From Conus ventricosus (lineage: Eukaryota; Mollusca; Gastropoda; Neogastropoda; Conidae), in NCBI GenBank assembly GCA_018398815.1, contig CM031596.1:60168020-60232019 (forward strand): a stretch of 64,000 nt of DNA. Direction: 5' to 3'. Numbering within the stretch: position 1 is the first letter of the stretch; every line of letters begins with the position of its first letter. Position numbers and translations under genes: made by a program. Below are positions 43,501 through 54,534 of this stretch, one piece after another. The notes under the pieces were generated by a model. It was not told the origin of the DNA. It ran no database searches and saw only the letters and a list, made by a program, of their open reading frames with translations.

Positions 43501-45298
43501 TGTCAAAACTGGAAGCCGTGCTATTGTTCTTTCACAGCTAGATTACTGTAATTCTGTTCATGCTGGCTTTCTGAAAGATCTTATTCATCAGTTACACTAC
43601 AGAAAGCACTGTATAGTGCGGCCGCACAATTTTTAGCTGCTGTTAATCCAGACATTCTGCTTCTCTCCTTAATTCTCTTCAGAGGCTTCCCATTGAAAAA
43701 ATGAATTGATTATAAACTGTCTTTGCTCAGTTTCTGTTCTCTGAAAGGTCAGGCTCCATCATATCTTTCTGTTCTTCAACCGTACTTTCCAGCTTGGTCC
43801 TTGTTTTCATCTTTTGATACTCATCTTTTCAGATCCAGTGTTTCCATACCAAGACATTCTGAGGGCGTTCTTTCCCATTTCGAACAGCCTCTACGTGGAA
43901 CAGACCCAGCTTTCTCTCTCCACTCTCTTAATTCTGTCTCTTCGTTCAAGACAACACTTTTAACCAACTCAAAGCCATGTTTGTTTTTGTCTTAGGTTTG
44001 TGTGTGTGGGCATTTGTGTCGGCATCCCTCTGTGTGTGTGTGTGTTGTGTGTGTGTTAGAGTGCTGAGAACTTTGTAAGTGCTTAGGTCTATTTGTAGAT
44101 TATGCTCCATAACCATTTTTATTTTAAATATGCTGAAATTTTGTTTTCCAAGACTGAACATTTTCTTTATTTTGGTGATAAATTGTTAAAATCCGACTGA
44201 TTTTGTCAAACAGCTGCTGTGCCTGATTGGAGAGGCTTTTGATGAGCAAAGTGATGAAATATGTGGTGCCGTGGTCAACATCAGGAACAAGGGAGACAAA
44301 CTGGGAATCTGGACAAGAGATTTTAACAGACAGGATGCCATCTTGAAAATTGGGTATGTTTTTTTCTTCCCATTCTTTGCACATTTTGTTTTGATGTTGA
44401 TGTTTAGAAAAAAAAGTAAAGGAAGTTGATGGAGGGAGCATACCATGGATCGAGCAGCTGAATTTAAAAAGAATTTTTTTTTGTTGTTTTAATTTAACAT
44501 TGTTGTCAGAACAAGATAAATGTCTGTTTTTCTTTTCTTTCTTTATAAGGTGAAATAAACATCTATTTGTTTGCCTTGTTGCAGACGGACATTAAAGGAG
44601 AGATTAAATATGCCCAAAAACTGCATCATGGGATACCAGGTAAGCATCTAGAACCCACAAGTGTGCTAAATTTGTTATCAAAAATTATGATGATGGGTGG
44701 GGTACACAATTCAATGGAATGCTCAAAACAAGAATAGTCAAGTTGTTTTAGAGAAAGAAAATATGCGTTTCAACAGAAAGCAGTAATATTATCTGTGGAA
44801 TAAGAAGTTTATGAAGTAATGAATAATCAGTTCTGCTCCCGTTTATCAAGGAACAAGTGTGTCGGTAGATCATTTAATCAGAATGAAAATTTAACATGTT
44901 GCAAAGAAATATTTCTGTATTTGTATACCCTTTTTAATGTGGTGATCCACGATTTCTGCTGTTCTAAGAAAGGCAGCCTTGACCTTTCACCAGAACCGCC
45001 AAAGCAAACCAGTTTGGATTGGTTACATGGCCATTTGCTATGTAAGGGCTGTAGGGGTTAATGGAAAATAGAGTCCTGTTTGGCTGTTTACTGACATTGT
45101 ACAACAGTACATTTGATTTGATACTCTTTGTCTACAAGATGCTGCCAGACAGCATTGCACTGAAAGCTTTACTTTTTATGTATGTTAAAAATTCATTTCA
45201 ACTGCCAGAAATTGAAATAATCCTTGCTAAATCCACAGGCGCACACAGACACGATCTCCAAAACGGGGTCAACGGTGAAGAATCGTTACCAGTTGTAA
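34351..45298 (+). CDS. EIF4E: Eukaryotic translation initiation factor 4E (six coding exons; first exon missing)
   Basis: eIF4E binds the m7G cap of mRNA and, through eIF4G, recruits the ribosome. Joined exons: 34351-34517, 37601-37663, 39849-39962, 44214-44353, 44585-44639, 45239-45298, giving about 199 residues (human protein 217). All introns are GT-AG and all phases agree except in exon 37601-37663, which is one base short. Visible landmarks: HPLQNTWAMWFFK, NWCDNL (cap-stacking Trp, equivalent to human W56), VEDFWG (eIF4G/4E-BP binding Trp, W73), EPMWED (W102/E103), NIRNKGDK (phosphate-binding Arg/Lys), GIWTRD (W166) and KTGSTVK, which keeps the Mnk-site Ser (S209). No first exon could be placed. 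Introns carry several transposons. The conserved cap-binding residues and splice sites argue for a working gene. Confidence 0.95.
34585..35286 (+). mobile_element. hAT-like element in eIF4E intron
   Basis: The ends are CATGGCTTCTG and CAGAAGCCCTG. The flanking direct repeat is ATAAT (34580-34584 and 35287-35291), embedded in a longer TGATAATCAT match on both sides. The interior has repeated GGGACCCCTT motifs in both orientations near the ends. A short frame starting MSLEAWLTKSSSKKRSRG (35012) resembles a hAT transposase N-terminus but stops soon after. Confidence 0.65.
35626..36789 (+). mobile_element. hAT-like element in eIF4E intron with truncated transposase
   Basis: The inverted ends are CAGACCTGTTTAC and its complement GTAAACAGGTCTG. 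The target duplication GATTGAG is at 35619-35625 and 36790-36796. Near both ends are TTACGG/TTACAGG-type subterminal repeats. The left part encodes the ORF at 35799-36390. Confidence 0.8.
35799..36390 (+). pseudogene. hAT transposase N-terminal domain only
   Basis: The likely start at 35826 gives MATKRTRAPTAGSSKCSKVV. The zinc finger reads EYAFCGYCSSDFSIAHSGQF and, after a one-base shift, ELHCKTKKHLKYVE (C-x2-C...H-x5-H). It continues LTSFFTTEKK...VIRAEAMVTETLVKMSVPLS and FPDSAIAKNYSVFASK. Similarity stops about 10 residues after FPDSAIA and the RNase H-like catalytic domain is absent. Closely parallels 42185-42690 and 155-697. Confidence 0.65.
37085..37400. repeat. (CT)n-rich tract, partly duplicated
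   Basis: CT repeats in three blocks with a duplicated spacer ('ccctgagatcttttgtatctg' near 37275 and 37387). 'gaaaatgaagattttgat' also occurs twice (37045 and 37140). Confidence 0.85.
37601..37663 (+). CDS. EIF4E: eIF4E exon with apparent 1-base deletion
   Basis: The acceptor is TTTGTTTCAG and the donor AAG/GTAACA. It begins LYNHIQKASKLPK. In the next frame it ends GCDYSVFK, both conserved in eIF4E. The exon is 63 bases but phase requires 64. One G appears to be missing in CCTAAGGTTGTGAC (about 37638-37642). Confidence 0.9.
38106..39648 (+). mobile_element. Tc1/mariner DNA transposon in eIF4E intron
   Basis: The ends are perfect inverted repeats of about 28 bp: TATACTGACTTCCATAAAAA then ACGCGAAA on the left, complement on the right. 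TA target sites are at 38106-38107 and 39647-39648. The interior carries one transposase gene with frameshifts. Length (1.54 kb) is normal for an autonomous Tc1-like element. Confidence 0.93.
38416..39453 (+). pseudogene. Tc1-like transposase (DD34E), frame-shifted
   Basis: It starts MPRLRAEERNRALGHLEAGV and has an HTH region (RQVANIFNVHISTIYRLQHR). Catalytic residues: first Asp in FSDESRF (38865), second Asp in QQDNARPH (39155), Glu in SPDLNPIEHFW (39259). Asp-to-Glu distance is 104 bases, one short of the 105 that would give DD34E. At least three frame changes break the gene (near 38570-38700, 38760 and 39170-39190). About 340 residues is the usual size. Intact inverted repeats suggest a fairly young copy, so some frameshifts may be sequencing errors. 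Confidence 0.9.
39659..39949 (+). repeat. Tandem duplication of eIF4E exon plus upstream intron, 145-bp unit
   Basis: 'gcagtga...aaaataagaa(c/t)gag' begins both units (39659 and 39804), followed by the T-rich acceptor and the exon. The left unit starts 11 bases after the Tc1 element. Confidence 0.85.
39702..39810 (+). pseudogene. Duplicated, decayed copy of the next eIF4E exon
   Basis: An intact acceptor (TATTTTCCAG) is followed by sequence that, after one base is allowed for, reads DGIEP-MWEDALNKRGGGLL then VDMNKNG. Compare DGIEPMWEDEQNKKGGRWLV in the real exon. The second half has diverged, the equivalent of the donor (ATT/GTAAGT) is lost, and TGATAG follows. Part of a 145-bp tandem duplication that also includes upstream intron sequence ('agtga...aaataagaa(c/t)gag'). 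Confidence 0.85.
39849..39962 (+). CDS. EIF4E: eIF4E exon: DGIEPMWED...WQEI
   Basis: 114 bases, phase 0 at both ends, acceptor TTTTGCAG and donor ATT/GTAAGT. It includes the EPMWED cap-binding segment, the GGRWL strand and NDLDNVWQEI. Confidence 0.97.
40231..40266 (-). ncRNA. Hammerhead-ribozyme-like motif in eIF4E intron
   Basis: In - orientation: CTGAAGA (fits CUGANGA), then stem GACC-TAAGA-GGTC, then GAAAC. The following ACGC-ATT-GTGT could form a short third stem and be followed by U. The first stem is poorly supported: UCAC before the core can pair with GUGA, but only nine bases downstream of the expected place. Hammerheads are known in Penelope-like and other retroelements. Activity is uncertain. 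Confidence 0.35.
41110..41640 (+). pseudogene. LINE reverse transcriptase fragment (L2/CR1-like), RT core
   Basis: Across frames: LLYSLQSA-HPGHGTKIALS, LLNLSEAFDGIDHTKFL (normally DLSAAFDTIDH) and VCVPQGS (the GVPQGS motif), then 'FIDDHQ' in place of the FADDT motif. Several frameshifts; non-functional. It lies in the eIF4E intron on the same strand. A C-terminal LINE fragment follows at 43400-43990. Confidence 0.7.
41915..42838 (+). mobile_element. hAT-like element in eIF4E intron with truncated transposase
   Basis: The ends are CATGGCTGCCTACC and GGTAGGCAGCCCTG, near-perfect inverted repeats. The 6-bp target duplication TATAGA is at 41909-41914 and 42839-42844. Short inner motifs with GTCCC(T/G) occur near both ends. 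It lies between two LINE fragments of the same orientation. Confidence 0.8.
42185..42690 (+). pseudogene. hAT transposase N-terminal domain only
   Basis: From about 42264 the frame reads KKKKRRQTFLSKYTETWPFI, TYASCEICAREFSIGSGGRD and KITRHVATEKHKK: a BED-like finger (C-x2-C...H-x5-H). It continues ISGFFQRAQTS...VIRAETMMVDLAAELN, then, after one shift, FPDSDIAKKFQCARSKVAL and stop. The catalytic domain is missing. AATAAA follows at about 42699. The first in-frame ATG is uncertain. Confidence 0.65.
42960..43165 (-). mobile_element. Probable tRNA-derived SINE head, different family
   Basis: In - orientation GGTCGCCATAGCAAAGCGG, TTAGAGTCGC and GAGTCTGATTCCCATTAG resemble A and B boxes. A related segment ('ttgactgtg...tccctgttgagc') occurs at 1455-1490, supporting a dispersed repeat. 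Confidence 0.45.
43400..43990 (+). pseudogene. LINE C-terminal fragment (L2/CR1-like)
   Basis: Across frames: LLTEDAVKTGSRAIVLSQLD with YCNSVHAGF, then LKGQAPSYLSVLQPYFP, and SSFKTTLLTNSKPCLF near the end. This is the usual C-terminal order in L2/CR1-type LINEs (LDYCN..., GQAPSYL..., FKTxLKTHLF). Stops and shifts are present. It may belong to the same insertion as 41110-41640, since split by a hAT element and other sequence. Confidence 0.7.
43990..44062. repeat. (GT)n tract after the LINE fragment
   Basis: GT-rich sequence directly after the LINE C-terminus. Confidence 0.75.
44214..44353 (+). CDS. EIF4E: eIF4E exon: LLCLIGEAFD...ILKIG
   Basis: 140 bases, donor GG/GTATGT. It carries CGAVVNIRNKGDKLGIWTRD with the Arg/Lys and Trp of the cap pocket. 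Confidence 0.97.
44585..44639 (+). CDS. EIF4E: eIF4E exon: RTLKERLNMPKNCIMGYQ
   Basis: 55 bases, acceptor GTTGCAG and donor CAG/GTAAGC. It completes the Gly codon from the preceding exon. Confidence 0.96.
45239..45298 (+). CDS. EIF4E: eIF4E last coding exon with stop
   Basis: The acceptor is AAATCCACAG. It reads AHTDTISKTGSTVKNRYQL and stop TAA at 45296-45298. The Ser equivalent to human S209 is kept in KTGSTVK. Confidence 0.95.
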   Translation, partial: AHTDTISKTGSTVKNRYQL

Positions 45299-46567
45299 TG
45301 ACTGTCGGGGCCTAGGACTGAGTGAGTGAGCCCAGTTCTTGGCCCTGGCCGCTGTGAGTGGATGGAGGTCCTTGTCCTGCACAAGGCCGTGCGACTGACT
45401 GGTTTGTGGATTTTGGAGTGTGAATCGCCATTAGTTTCAGGAGTGTTAAAACTTGCTCAGCACATCGTAGCTTCAAATCAGTTTCGCCTCAGTCTCAGCC
45501 TACATGCTTTTGACTTGTAGTCCTGCCACAGCTGTGTTTCTAGGGCCAGTGTGATTTTGCTCCTTGTTTCTAGAGAGATGTTTGACAGTCCAGTCTTCCG
45601 CTCAGATGTATATGTTTTGTTTTTATTTGCTCTTTTGTGTGTGTTCTTTTGGTTTGGGTTTGTTGTTTTTGTTAAGATTTGTAAACGTACATTGATTTTT
45701 TTTTTCTCTCTTTTTTGTTTTTGTTTTGTGATGTTTGAAGAGAAGCTTATAGAAATTGAGTAGAATATGACATGATAATGTTTGGCTATTTTCAAGCATG
45801 AGTGTGGTGAGCTAATTAAGGAAAAGTGGCCAATTTAGAGGTGTGGCTGACATGAGTTGTTTGGTGCCAAGAGAACCCACCCGCTGCTTCAAGCACTGTC
45901 TTGGCGTAGCCATGTGTCTGTTCTATAGGGTTTCATTACTTTGTTAGGCTCATTTACTAACATTGATGAGGATTTTTTTTTCATTTGAAAAAACAATGCT
46001 CTGGTCTCTTGTCATACAGGTCTTTCCAGTGGTTTGCTTTGTGACAAGGGTGGATAGCTGGTAAAAAAGGAAATTGTGCATTATTTTTTGTAATGGTTGA
46101 AATCTAAATGAATAGCACTGCTGCTGTTCCTTCATGTTAGACTAATGGTGTGCCTGAGATAACTGCATACTCATATAACCTGGGTACACCCATAAGCTGG
46201 TGCATATATGCTTTTAGTTGTACAGCAATTTATGATGCTTGAAGCTACATCTCACCACACCAAAGCATTTTAAATCGTATTATATGTATGACCACTGACT
46301 GTCAAATTGGAAAATAGTGTGAGTGAATGGATTTTTTTTTTCAGATTTAATGGCTGATATTATTTTGTTAAGCTGTAGTTTTGAGACGTTTGTTATGTTG
46401 GTCATCGTGAGTTTTATTATTTGTTCTTTTTCTCAAAAAAGATTTTAACCTTTTGAAGAAGTCGGTTTGAGCAATGTGCCTTGGATCCATGAAAGCAAAG
46501 GGAATGAAAGAAATATAAAAAAAAGAAGAAAACAGCTTTGTCAAGAGTTTGGTAATGAGCAGGAGTT

Positions 46568-46591
46568 GGGGGGGGGGGGGGGGGGGGGGGG
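46568..46591. repeat. Poly-G tract, 24 bases
   Basis: An uninterrupted G run in AT-rich sequence. Confidence 0.95.
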
Positions 46592-49500
46592 TTGCATTAG
46601 TGTCCTGTTTTTTGTTGTTGTTGTTTTAATATATTCCTTTTAGAGAGATTTCTGTCAGCAGTGGTGAGATAACATTAACACTTGTAAAGTCCCCTGAAGA
46701 TGGAGTGTGACTGCCTAGCTGAGGAGGCTGTCAAAAGTGGCTATTCAGATATTTGCAACCAGAGCAATACAGTCAGTGATTTTGCATTTGCTTTTGAGTA
46801 TATGCTGGATGGTTCCTAGATCTTGAGTAGGGAGGTACTGATAATAATTATGCATTTTTCTGTTAGGTTTCTGTATGTTCACTTTTTTCCCAAAGATAGC
46901 GTTTTCTTTTAGGAAATATCCTCACAGTATTTGACATGGATGATCAAAAAGGGGAAACGGAAGACTTGTTTGTTGCTATTGTGTGACAGGGTTGCATGAG
47001 TCTCTGCTGTGAAATATGCTTTTTGAGTTGATCTGTAAGCTCTGCACTTGATGATTTATGCAGGGTTTGACTGCAATTTTGTAAATGTACAGCATGACAT
47101 GGACAGTCTAATGGACCTATATGGACTGATGTGTTTCCCGTGTTGCACATTTGCAGGTATGATGTGTGACTTTACTTCAAAGTGTATATACTAGTTTTGT
47201 GTGTGGGTGTCATGAATGAAGGTGGGATGGGATACAAAAAGGTCATGTCATGCATGATATGACACATATTTATTGCAAAATGTGGGTTACAGGGGCTGCA
47301 AATGATTTGATCTTACATAGAAACTAATATTGTGTGTATATGGCATATTTATGTCATTAACATATGCATGACTTGTATTCACAAGTTGATGATTGTTTTG
47401 ATTTCTTGTTCTTCTCCAGTAATTGGAGCATTGGTTTGTGTATTTTGTTTGTCACGTGTTTTTGAATGGCAAGATCCAAGGGAATAATGTCTTGCCAGCA
47501 TTGGAAGCTGTGGAATTTGTGACGGTGTGTATCCCATTGTTTAGTCAATGAAATGTCGGTTTTAGTTCCTTGGGTATGGATTTAAAAAATAAGTGATCTG
47601 TATTTTTTCTCCTGTTTTTTTTTCCCCCTGACTTTTTGTTTTCATTTTTGACAGGTTTGTTGATTGTTTTTTATGCATACAACTTGTTTTGCCTTTTTAT
47701 CACATGAAAAAGACTGATCATTGATAAGCTGCTTTCCTTTGCTGGTGTAAATTTTGACCATTCTAGCAATGTTTTTATTATGAAAGAAAAAAAGATGGAT
47801 ACTTTGATTATAGTTCAGAGTCGTTTAAAATGTATCTGAACAGTTAATTAGATCAGGTTTCCCAGTATTTAACTGTAAATTAAGCTGCTCAGATTGCATT
47901 TTACTGCAGCATTTAAAGAGAGCAGCACAGCAGATATGTGGTGGCATTAAGTGCACATGTTGCTGTAGTTTATGCTTTGAAATGGTTCGAGACTTTAATC
48001 TATAGAGCAGTTCTTAAAGCTCTAGATTGAATTTTAATCATGTTAAATAGTTTTGTCCCCAATACTATGTGACATATGGTATAGGCATAGAATTCGCTCA
48101 AAATAGTACTTGGCTACGGACACAAATTTTGTATTTGAGAGTAAATAGCAGCTGAATGAGTGTTCTGGTTCTTTTAATATCATTGAGAGTATCTGAGGTT
48201 ACTCTATCTTTGAGAGAACAGGTTTTTGTGGCATATTTACTCGGCTTAAATCAGTCTGGTTGATGGTTTTGCAGTGAAGCACAAGAACACCAGACAAATG
48301 CAAAAGCACAATTTAAGATGAATGGAATTTTGGATTGGAAAAAGGTAGGCAACAAAAGCAATGGACATCACGTAGATTATGTTACATTGAAAGCAAAGGA
48401 TGCATTTATTAGTTTTCCTTTTCCTTGTTGCTAGTTTTGAAGGTTTTATTACTTTGTTGGGTTCTTTATTAGATTAAGAAATGCATTTAAGTCAAAGAAT
48501 GAAAACAGTTAAAAGATACAAGCAATAGGTCTAGAAATATCTAGGGTTCTTCATCAGTTACAAACTGTGCACTCTTTCTTTCGCCTTGTCAGCCAATGTG
48601 ATGGCCCTTTTTCAGTCTGCAAACATGATTGTTTCTTGTAATATTTAGTTTTGTTGTCTGGTTAATTTGACTGCAGTCTGAGGTGCTGCCAGTGTGTCAC
48701 CTGTACAATTTTGTGAATAATAATTAAAAAAAAAGAAGCTATTGTTGATGTACAGCTATATTTGGAGAGAGAAAAAAACAATGGTGGACAATGTAACCTT
48801 TCTTTTTTTTTTCTGTTTGCTTTTAAAGATGGAAATAAAGATGATCTTATGCTTGCATATCAAGAATTGGTTATCAGTGTGTGGCTTGGCAGGTTGTAAG
48901 TATGAGTTTTGCAAGAGAGATGGTGGAGAATTGGGCAGTAAGACTTCAAACTGTAATGTGGCATGTCTTATTGTCATTGATAAAGTCACTTTTGTTTCAA
49001 CTGTTCTCTGATGGCAGTTTTGATAAACGGGACAGGGAGGTGATTAGTTTCATAGAAGTGAGTTTGCACTCGTGTCTGGTGTAAATTTTCATGCTAAGAG
49101 TGCAAAGTGGAAGACACCTGGTGTCAACAGCCATGCTTGTCCGTAGGAGATGAGATAGTTGGTCATCTAAAAAACAATTTCACCTAATGTTCCTTCTAGG
49201 GCAATGAAACCCTCAGAGCGTTGCTGTCCAGTTGATTCCCACATACTTTAATGAAGATGGTCTCATAGTGTTGACTGGTGTCCCCCAAATTTATCTTTAA
49301 TTCCTCCCAAGGAGACCCAGCTTGCTTTTCTTTAATGGGATCCTTGTTGAAAGTAAGCATTGATGGGTGGGTGGGCAGCTTTTTTTTTTTTCTTTTCCTT
49401 TTTTGAGTAGCCATCAAAGTCGTCTTTACCCACCTGTTAACAAACTTGTTCATTACACCATTTTTTCAAAATCTACCGTTGGCTTTGTTTATGTTGTTTG

Positions 49501-50218
49501 TCATTATCGTAGCTCGTCCTATCCTTTATGCTTCTGAAAGGTTACAGAGTTGTCTAGTCCATTGGTGCTGCTGTTTCTTGTTAACACATAAGATCTAAAA
49601 GGAAACGCTGGTTTCAGAATTGAAGAGATTGTATTGGCGTTGCAAGTAAAGATTATGGAAGTATGTTGATGCACATCATAATTTGACATTAATTTCCCAT
49701 TATGCATGTGCCAATTCCTTTGCTGCCACATACATACAGTTTGCTGTGCGTTATCTGTACTGTTTATTACATTGAGAGTACATCACTTAGTTGGAGGTGG
49801 TTTATGACATTTTGTTCACAGGTATCTTTTTTTTTTTCTTTTTGTTTGCCTACAAGCTTGGGCAACCACCCATCACACTCCCTACTGTCCCCTTCACTCA
49901 CACACACACAACTTAGAATTACGATTATATGATATATATGGTTATCCCCCCACCCCCACCCTCCCACTCCCTTCCTGTATTCCGTCATCCTTTCCACCCT
50001 GATGCCCCCCATCCCCACCCGCAAACTTTCCTTTCCCCACCCATCCACCTGCAGTATGCTTCAATCCTACTAAACTTGTTTCATTTGATGTACTCTAATT
50101 CCCGTGATCAACATACACTAAAGGCCAGATAAACGACCAGGATAAGTAAATATCTACCTACCTATCTTACCACCCATCCCAACCTTCCCTCTTGTCCCTA
50201 ACACAGTCCTCTCTCTCT

Positions 50219-50272
50219 TGCACACACACACATGCATGCACACTCGCACAGGCACACACACACATGCACGCC

Positions 50273-50304
<32 letters not shown>

Positions 50305-50325
50305 TACACGTACACGCACAATCAT
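50219..50325. repeat. (CA)n microsatellite
   Basis: An interrupted CA repeat with CATG and CACG variants. Confidence 0.9.
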
Positions 50326-51413
50326 ACATTTGTTCGTTTTTTTCCCCCCAGTCTAATAACACATAGTGAACAGACCTTGAACTAAAGAAAGAACACACAA
50401 CTTGCACAACCTTTTCGATTACGAGATCCAGATGAATTTGAACCCATCTGCCATCCATCGTCTTTTTTTCATCCCCTGGTCTTTCTGTTTTTTTCTCTTT
50501 ATACCTTTTCATTCTTAAGTCAACTGCAACCTAGGGAGTGTTGGGGTTATCACGAAGTCATGGAAAACTAACTTCCAGGGCTGGAAAAGTCATGGAAAAG
50601 TCAATTTGGTCGAGTTGGGTATGGAAAAGTCTTGGACTTTTAAAGAATCTGTCACAGTCATAGTCTGAAAAGCATATATTTGTAAGGGAAAAGCATTTTT
50701 CTGCAAACAATCAAACTTGTACACTGAAGACAGCTTGTTCATGGACTTGGCCTGGCAGACGATGTTTTTGCTCCCGCTGCACTGTCCATACTCCCGACTG
50801 CGCAAGTGGAATCGACATACTGCCTTGCTCTTTTGTGCAGGAGTTGGGTACTGCAGAGGCTTGCGCAGTTGTGGACTAAAAAAAAAAAAGTGCATTTTTC
50901 AGCCATGCATGGAATACAAGAGTTGGATAGCACCAACCAAAGACAGAGCGAAAGACATGGCACATTGTCTTCCCAGCAGTACAAGAGTTTGACAGCACCA
51001 GTCTAAGACAACAACACAGCAGTCTGTTTCAGTCACATTATTTTTGTGTGGTGATTCAGTTTTTGTTATATTCCCACTCACTGCCTGTGCTTCTCCCACC
51101 TGTTTTGTAAGTCGATTGTTGTCTTTGGATGGATAAAATTATACGTCCTTTGATTTGCACCTTAGATCTCAATGGTGTCGGCAACAAAAGTTAGTGAGAA
51201 GTCATAAAGAGGTTTCCTTGTAGTGAAGAAGTAATGAACTGTCGGGGGGGGTTTAACTGAAAAATCGGGGTAACATGATACATAGAATGGCTGGGAGCCA
51301 GGCTTAGTTTAGATGGATTGAAAAGAGAGAACAAACGTGTGCCATGCTTGTTTAGCACTGTAGTGTCGATGAATAAAAGAAAATGGTAGTTTACAACACT
51401 TTTTATCTTGTTC

Positions 51414-51450
51414 CTACACACACACATGCATGCATACACACATGCATGTG

Positions 51451-51502
<52 letters not shown>

Positions 51503-51532
51503 ACACACACACACACACACCACGGTCACACA
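51414..51532. repeat. Compound (CA)n/(CT)n/(CA)n microsatellite
   Basis: CA-rich, then a long CT run, then CA again. Confidence 0.9.
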
Positions 51533-53904
51533 CAAACCACAGAAAACAATGTTTAATGTTTTATCCAGTCATTGGGAAACAAATGCTTCAAGTAGAAGCA
51601 AAAAGCAAGTCTGCAAAATTGTTTAGTAGTTGCTTTGAGTCTGGCCTCATACAGTGATTAATTGGGAAATAAAGAGTGGCTCTGCCTTTTCTGCTCAAAA
51701 GAGGACTGGAGCACAGTGGGGGCACCAGATCTCTGTGGCTGCTGTCACCTATCCATGCTAAATAAAAGATCATAGATATTTGTGCACAGTGAAGTTAACT
51801 AAGCATCATACTAGTAAGCACACTCCACCATCGGTGCCATCATTTGGCGTCATGATAATTTATTTTTCAACTACCCTTTCTTCCTCTAATCACATCACTT
51901 GTATTTCAGCAGGTACGTGTACCATCTCTTACGTCACTGTCTTCAGTTTCAGAAATGATCATCTTTTCCAGATTTAAAGAATTTGGAGGAAGGGGGAGGG
52001 GAGGGAGATTTGGAAGACCTCTCCATTTTCACTTGGGAGTTTGTTCTCCCTCTTTCACCCCACACTCCCTCCTCTCCTGCCACCACATTTACATATCGGA
52101 AACCCTTTCCTGAAATGCCGTGGACGACTATGCACCCTGACATACATTCAGAACTTGCACATTTGTTGTTTTTCCAGGCCGAAAGCTCATGACTGTGCTC
52201 GTCATCAGTTTAATTTAAAAAAAAAAACAAAAAAAAAACCACCACCACCAAAAAAAAACCCCAAAACAAAACAAAACAAAAAACCTCCAACGAAATAAAA
52301 CAAAATAAGGGTTTACTTTTTTGTGTATGATATATATGTGGTTGTGAACTGCCCCTACTTCACTAGAAACAACCCCATAAAAGAAACCTGGGTGTGTGCA
52401 GACCCTCGCTACAAAAAAAGGGTACTCACTACAAGATAAAAGCGTGGGTGTATGCACACCTACATCAATCATAAACAAGTGGTCACTGTCTTTTACTAAT
52501 ATGCAAAGGTGTATTATGCACATCCAGATGATAAAAAACGTAAGTTTTTTTTTTCACTAGCGTACTAAAGATTAATAGAATGGAAAATTGATTGAAAAGT
52601 GTTTTCACACTGGAAGTGGGAGGGGAGAGAAACGGGGGAGGGTGTGATTAGAAATCTTCAGGTCTCATTTCTTGGTACGTTTTTTTTTTCCTTTTAAAAC
52701 TAGATTTAGAAAATAAGCATATCACTGTGATTTATGTTGCTTAACGTTTGCCGTACAGCACCTGAAATTTGTAAAAGTGACAGAAGCCAGCGCATGTTGG
52801 GATATGGGCCACTTTATATTTAAGATTCGGATTCGAGTTTTAGAATGCATGGGTCATGCCAGATGAGATCCACAACCTAAGGCACTCAAGGTTTCTGATT
52901 TGAGAGTGTGAATCTGCTCAGACCCACGGCATACTGGGGGCTATATTCTGTTTTGTTTTATTTTTTTTATTAACTCCTTTTTTTATTGACAAAAATCTTT
53001 TTTTTTTAATAGTAAATGCAGGGTCATGTTTCAGTGACAAAGTCATAATATTTTGATCAGATAGCTTAAAAACCGATTATCAAGCGAAAATTGTGACTCG
53101 GGGTCATTTGATACCCACAATCTATGTAAAAGTACAGATCACAAAGGGGACCTAATACAAACCGAAACAAAGAAAAAGCTCTTCACTCCCATCCCCATTG
53201 CTTAATTCAGGATGTCAAATAGTTTTGTGATCAGTCATAGTGCTGCACCAATGGTTTTCAGGTGTTATTACTGGATGTGAGCACAATGTTAAAGAAATGT
53301 TTTTAGTCTTGACTATTCTGAGGGAAAAACGGCAACACAATTCACTAGGAAATACAAACATCATGAATAAGTAACTGACATGAAAGCAAGTGCATAAACA
53401 AAACCAATAAAGGCCCTGCAATATGAAAATGGGTCGCCCATACAACAAAGCAGTCCTCAATGTTTTTAATCTATTGTTGTATATTATGCTGACAAGCTTC
53501 AAAGCCGATGACTGCGTTCAGACGTCTTGGAACTGAAGTCAGTTCAACAAAGGTATGCTTTTTTCTAGATAGTTGCCTTGTTGTTGTCTTCTTTGGCACT
53601 TCTGCGGACTGCTTTGCAGACATCTTTGATTTTATCTGCAACATGCGTGCATACAGGTATGAGACAAAACGGCACAACACACTGTTTTCCTGTTGTATTT
53701 CCTCAGTCATCATTTGGAAATAACAAAATACGACAGGTTATTTTTGCAAAGTGTCGTGACTTTTAGAAAATGTTATGACCAAATAAGCAGGAAAACGAGT
53801 AGCAGAAAGATTATATACACCCACATCAAGCATACTTGCAGCTATCTACTGTCTGTCCCGCGCCAACTCTTTCAGTGACAGTGAGTCTGTAAAATTCGCA
53901 GGAA

Positions 53905-53978
53905 CGAACACGCACGCACGCGCACACACACACACACACACACACACATGCACGCACGCACGCACGACACACACACAT
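53905..53978. repeat. (CA)n/(CACG)n microsatellite
   Basis: CA and CACG repeats on the SPARC side of the intergenic region. Confidence 0.9.
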
Positions 53979-54534
53979 TGATAGAATTTGACACAAGAAT
54001 GGATTAAAGGAAATTTGAAAGTAACGGCACGAAAAGCAAGTGAACTTTAGGCTCTGTATTGATGATGAGGCTGATGACTATGCGCTGTAGAATTTCACTT
54101 CAGTTGAACTTTGAGCTGCATTTCTTTACACTCGGGTGTAAAATAGCCCGAGAAAGGCAGAATGACACCAGCTAGAATAACAGATTTACATCCAAGATGC
54201 ATACTCTAGTGCATTCTTGGCCTACTTCTTTGATCCCTTGCGAACACACAGCTCCAGGTATGGGATGAAGGGCTTGAAAATTCAGAACATAATGATTTTC
54301 GATTTGTTTTGAACCCACGATCCCCCCAATCAGTCATCCTCCGACACAAACAATTGTGCCATATCAACTTCATAGTTCGATTCTTTATTTCCATCTTATT
54401 CCAGGATTTGAATACTTGCTTTGACTACGCACACATGCTAGTTTCAGCGCTGCTCTGAGAATTCAAAGCAGGGATCCCAACCACAGCATCACAAAGGAGA
54501 GGTATGTTCTAAGCAGCGTGGTTCTGCTACTCAC

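Larger units (their letters stand above)
45299..54534. other. Intergenic region between converging eIF4E and SPARC; 3' UTR of eIF4E probable at the left
   Basis: No exon, RNA gene or intact mobile element is recognised. The left part should contain the eIF4E 3' UTR. AATAAA-type signals occur, for example in GAAATAAAGAG (51667) and CTAAATAAAAG (51760), but the true site is unknown. The right part should contain the SPARC 3' end; a possible last exon near 54228-54290 on the - strand (reading PGAVCSQG or LELCVRKGSKK depending on frame) was not supported well enough to call. Confidence 0.5.

Noticed and set aside
34351..45298. Processed eIF4E pseudogene
   Set aside because: Introns with canonical splice sites are present; the single-base defect is better explained by sequence error.
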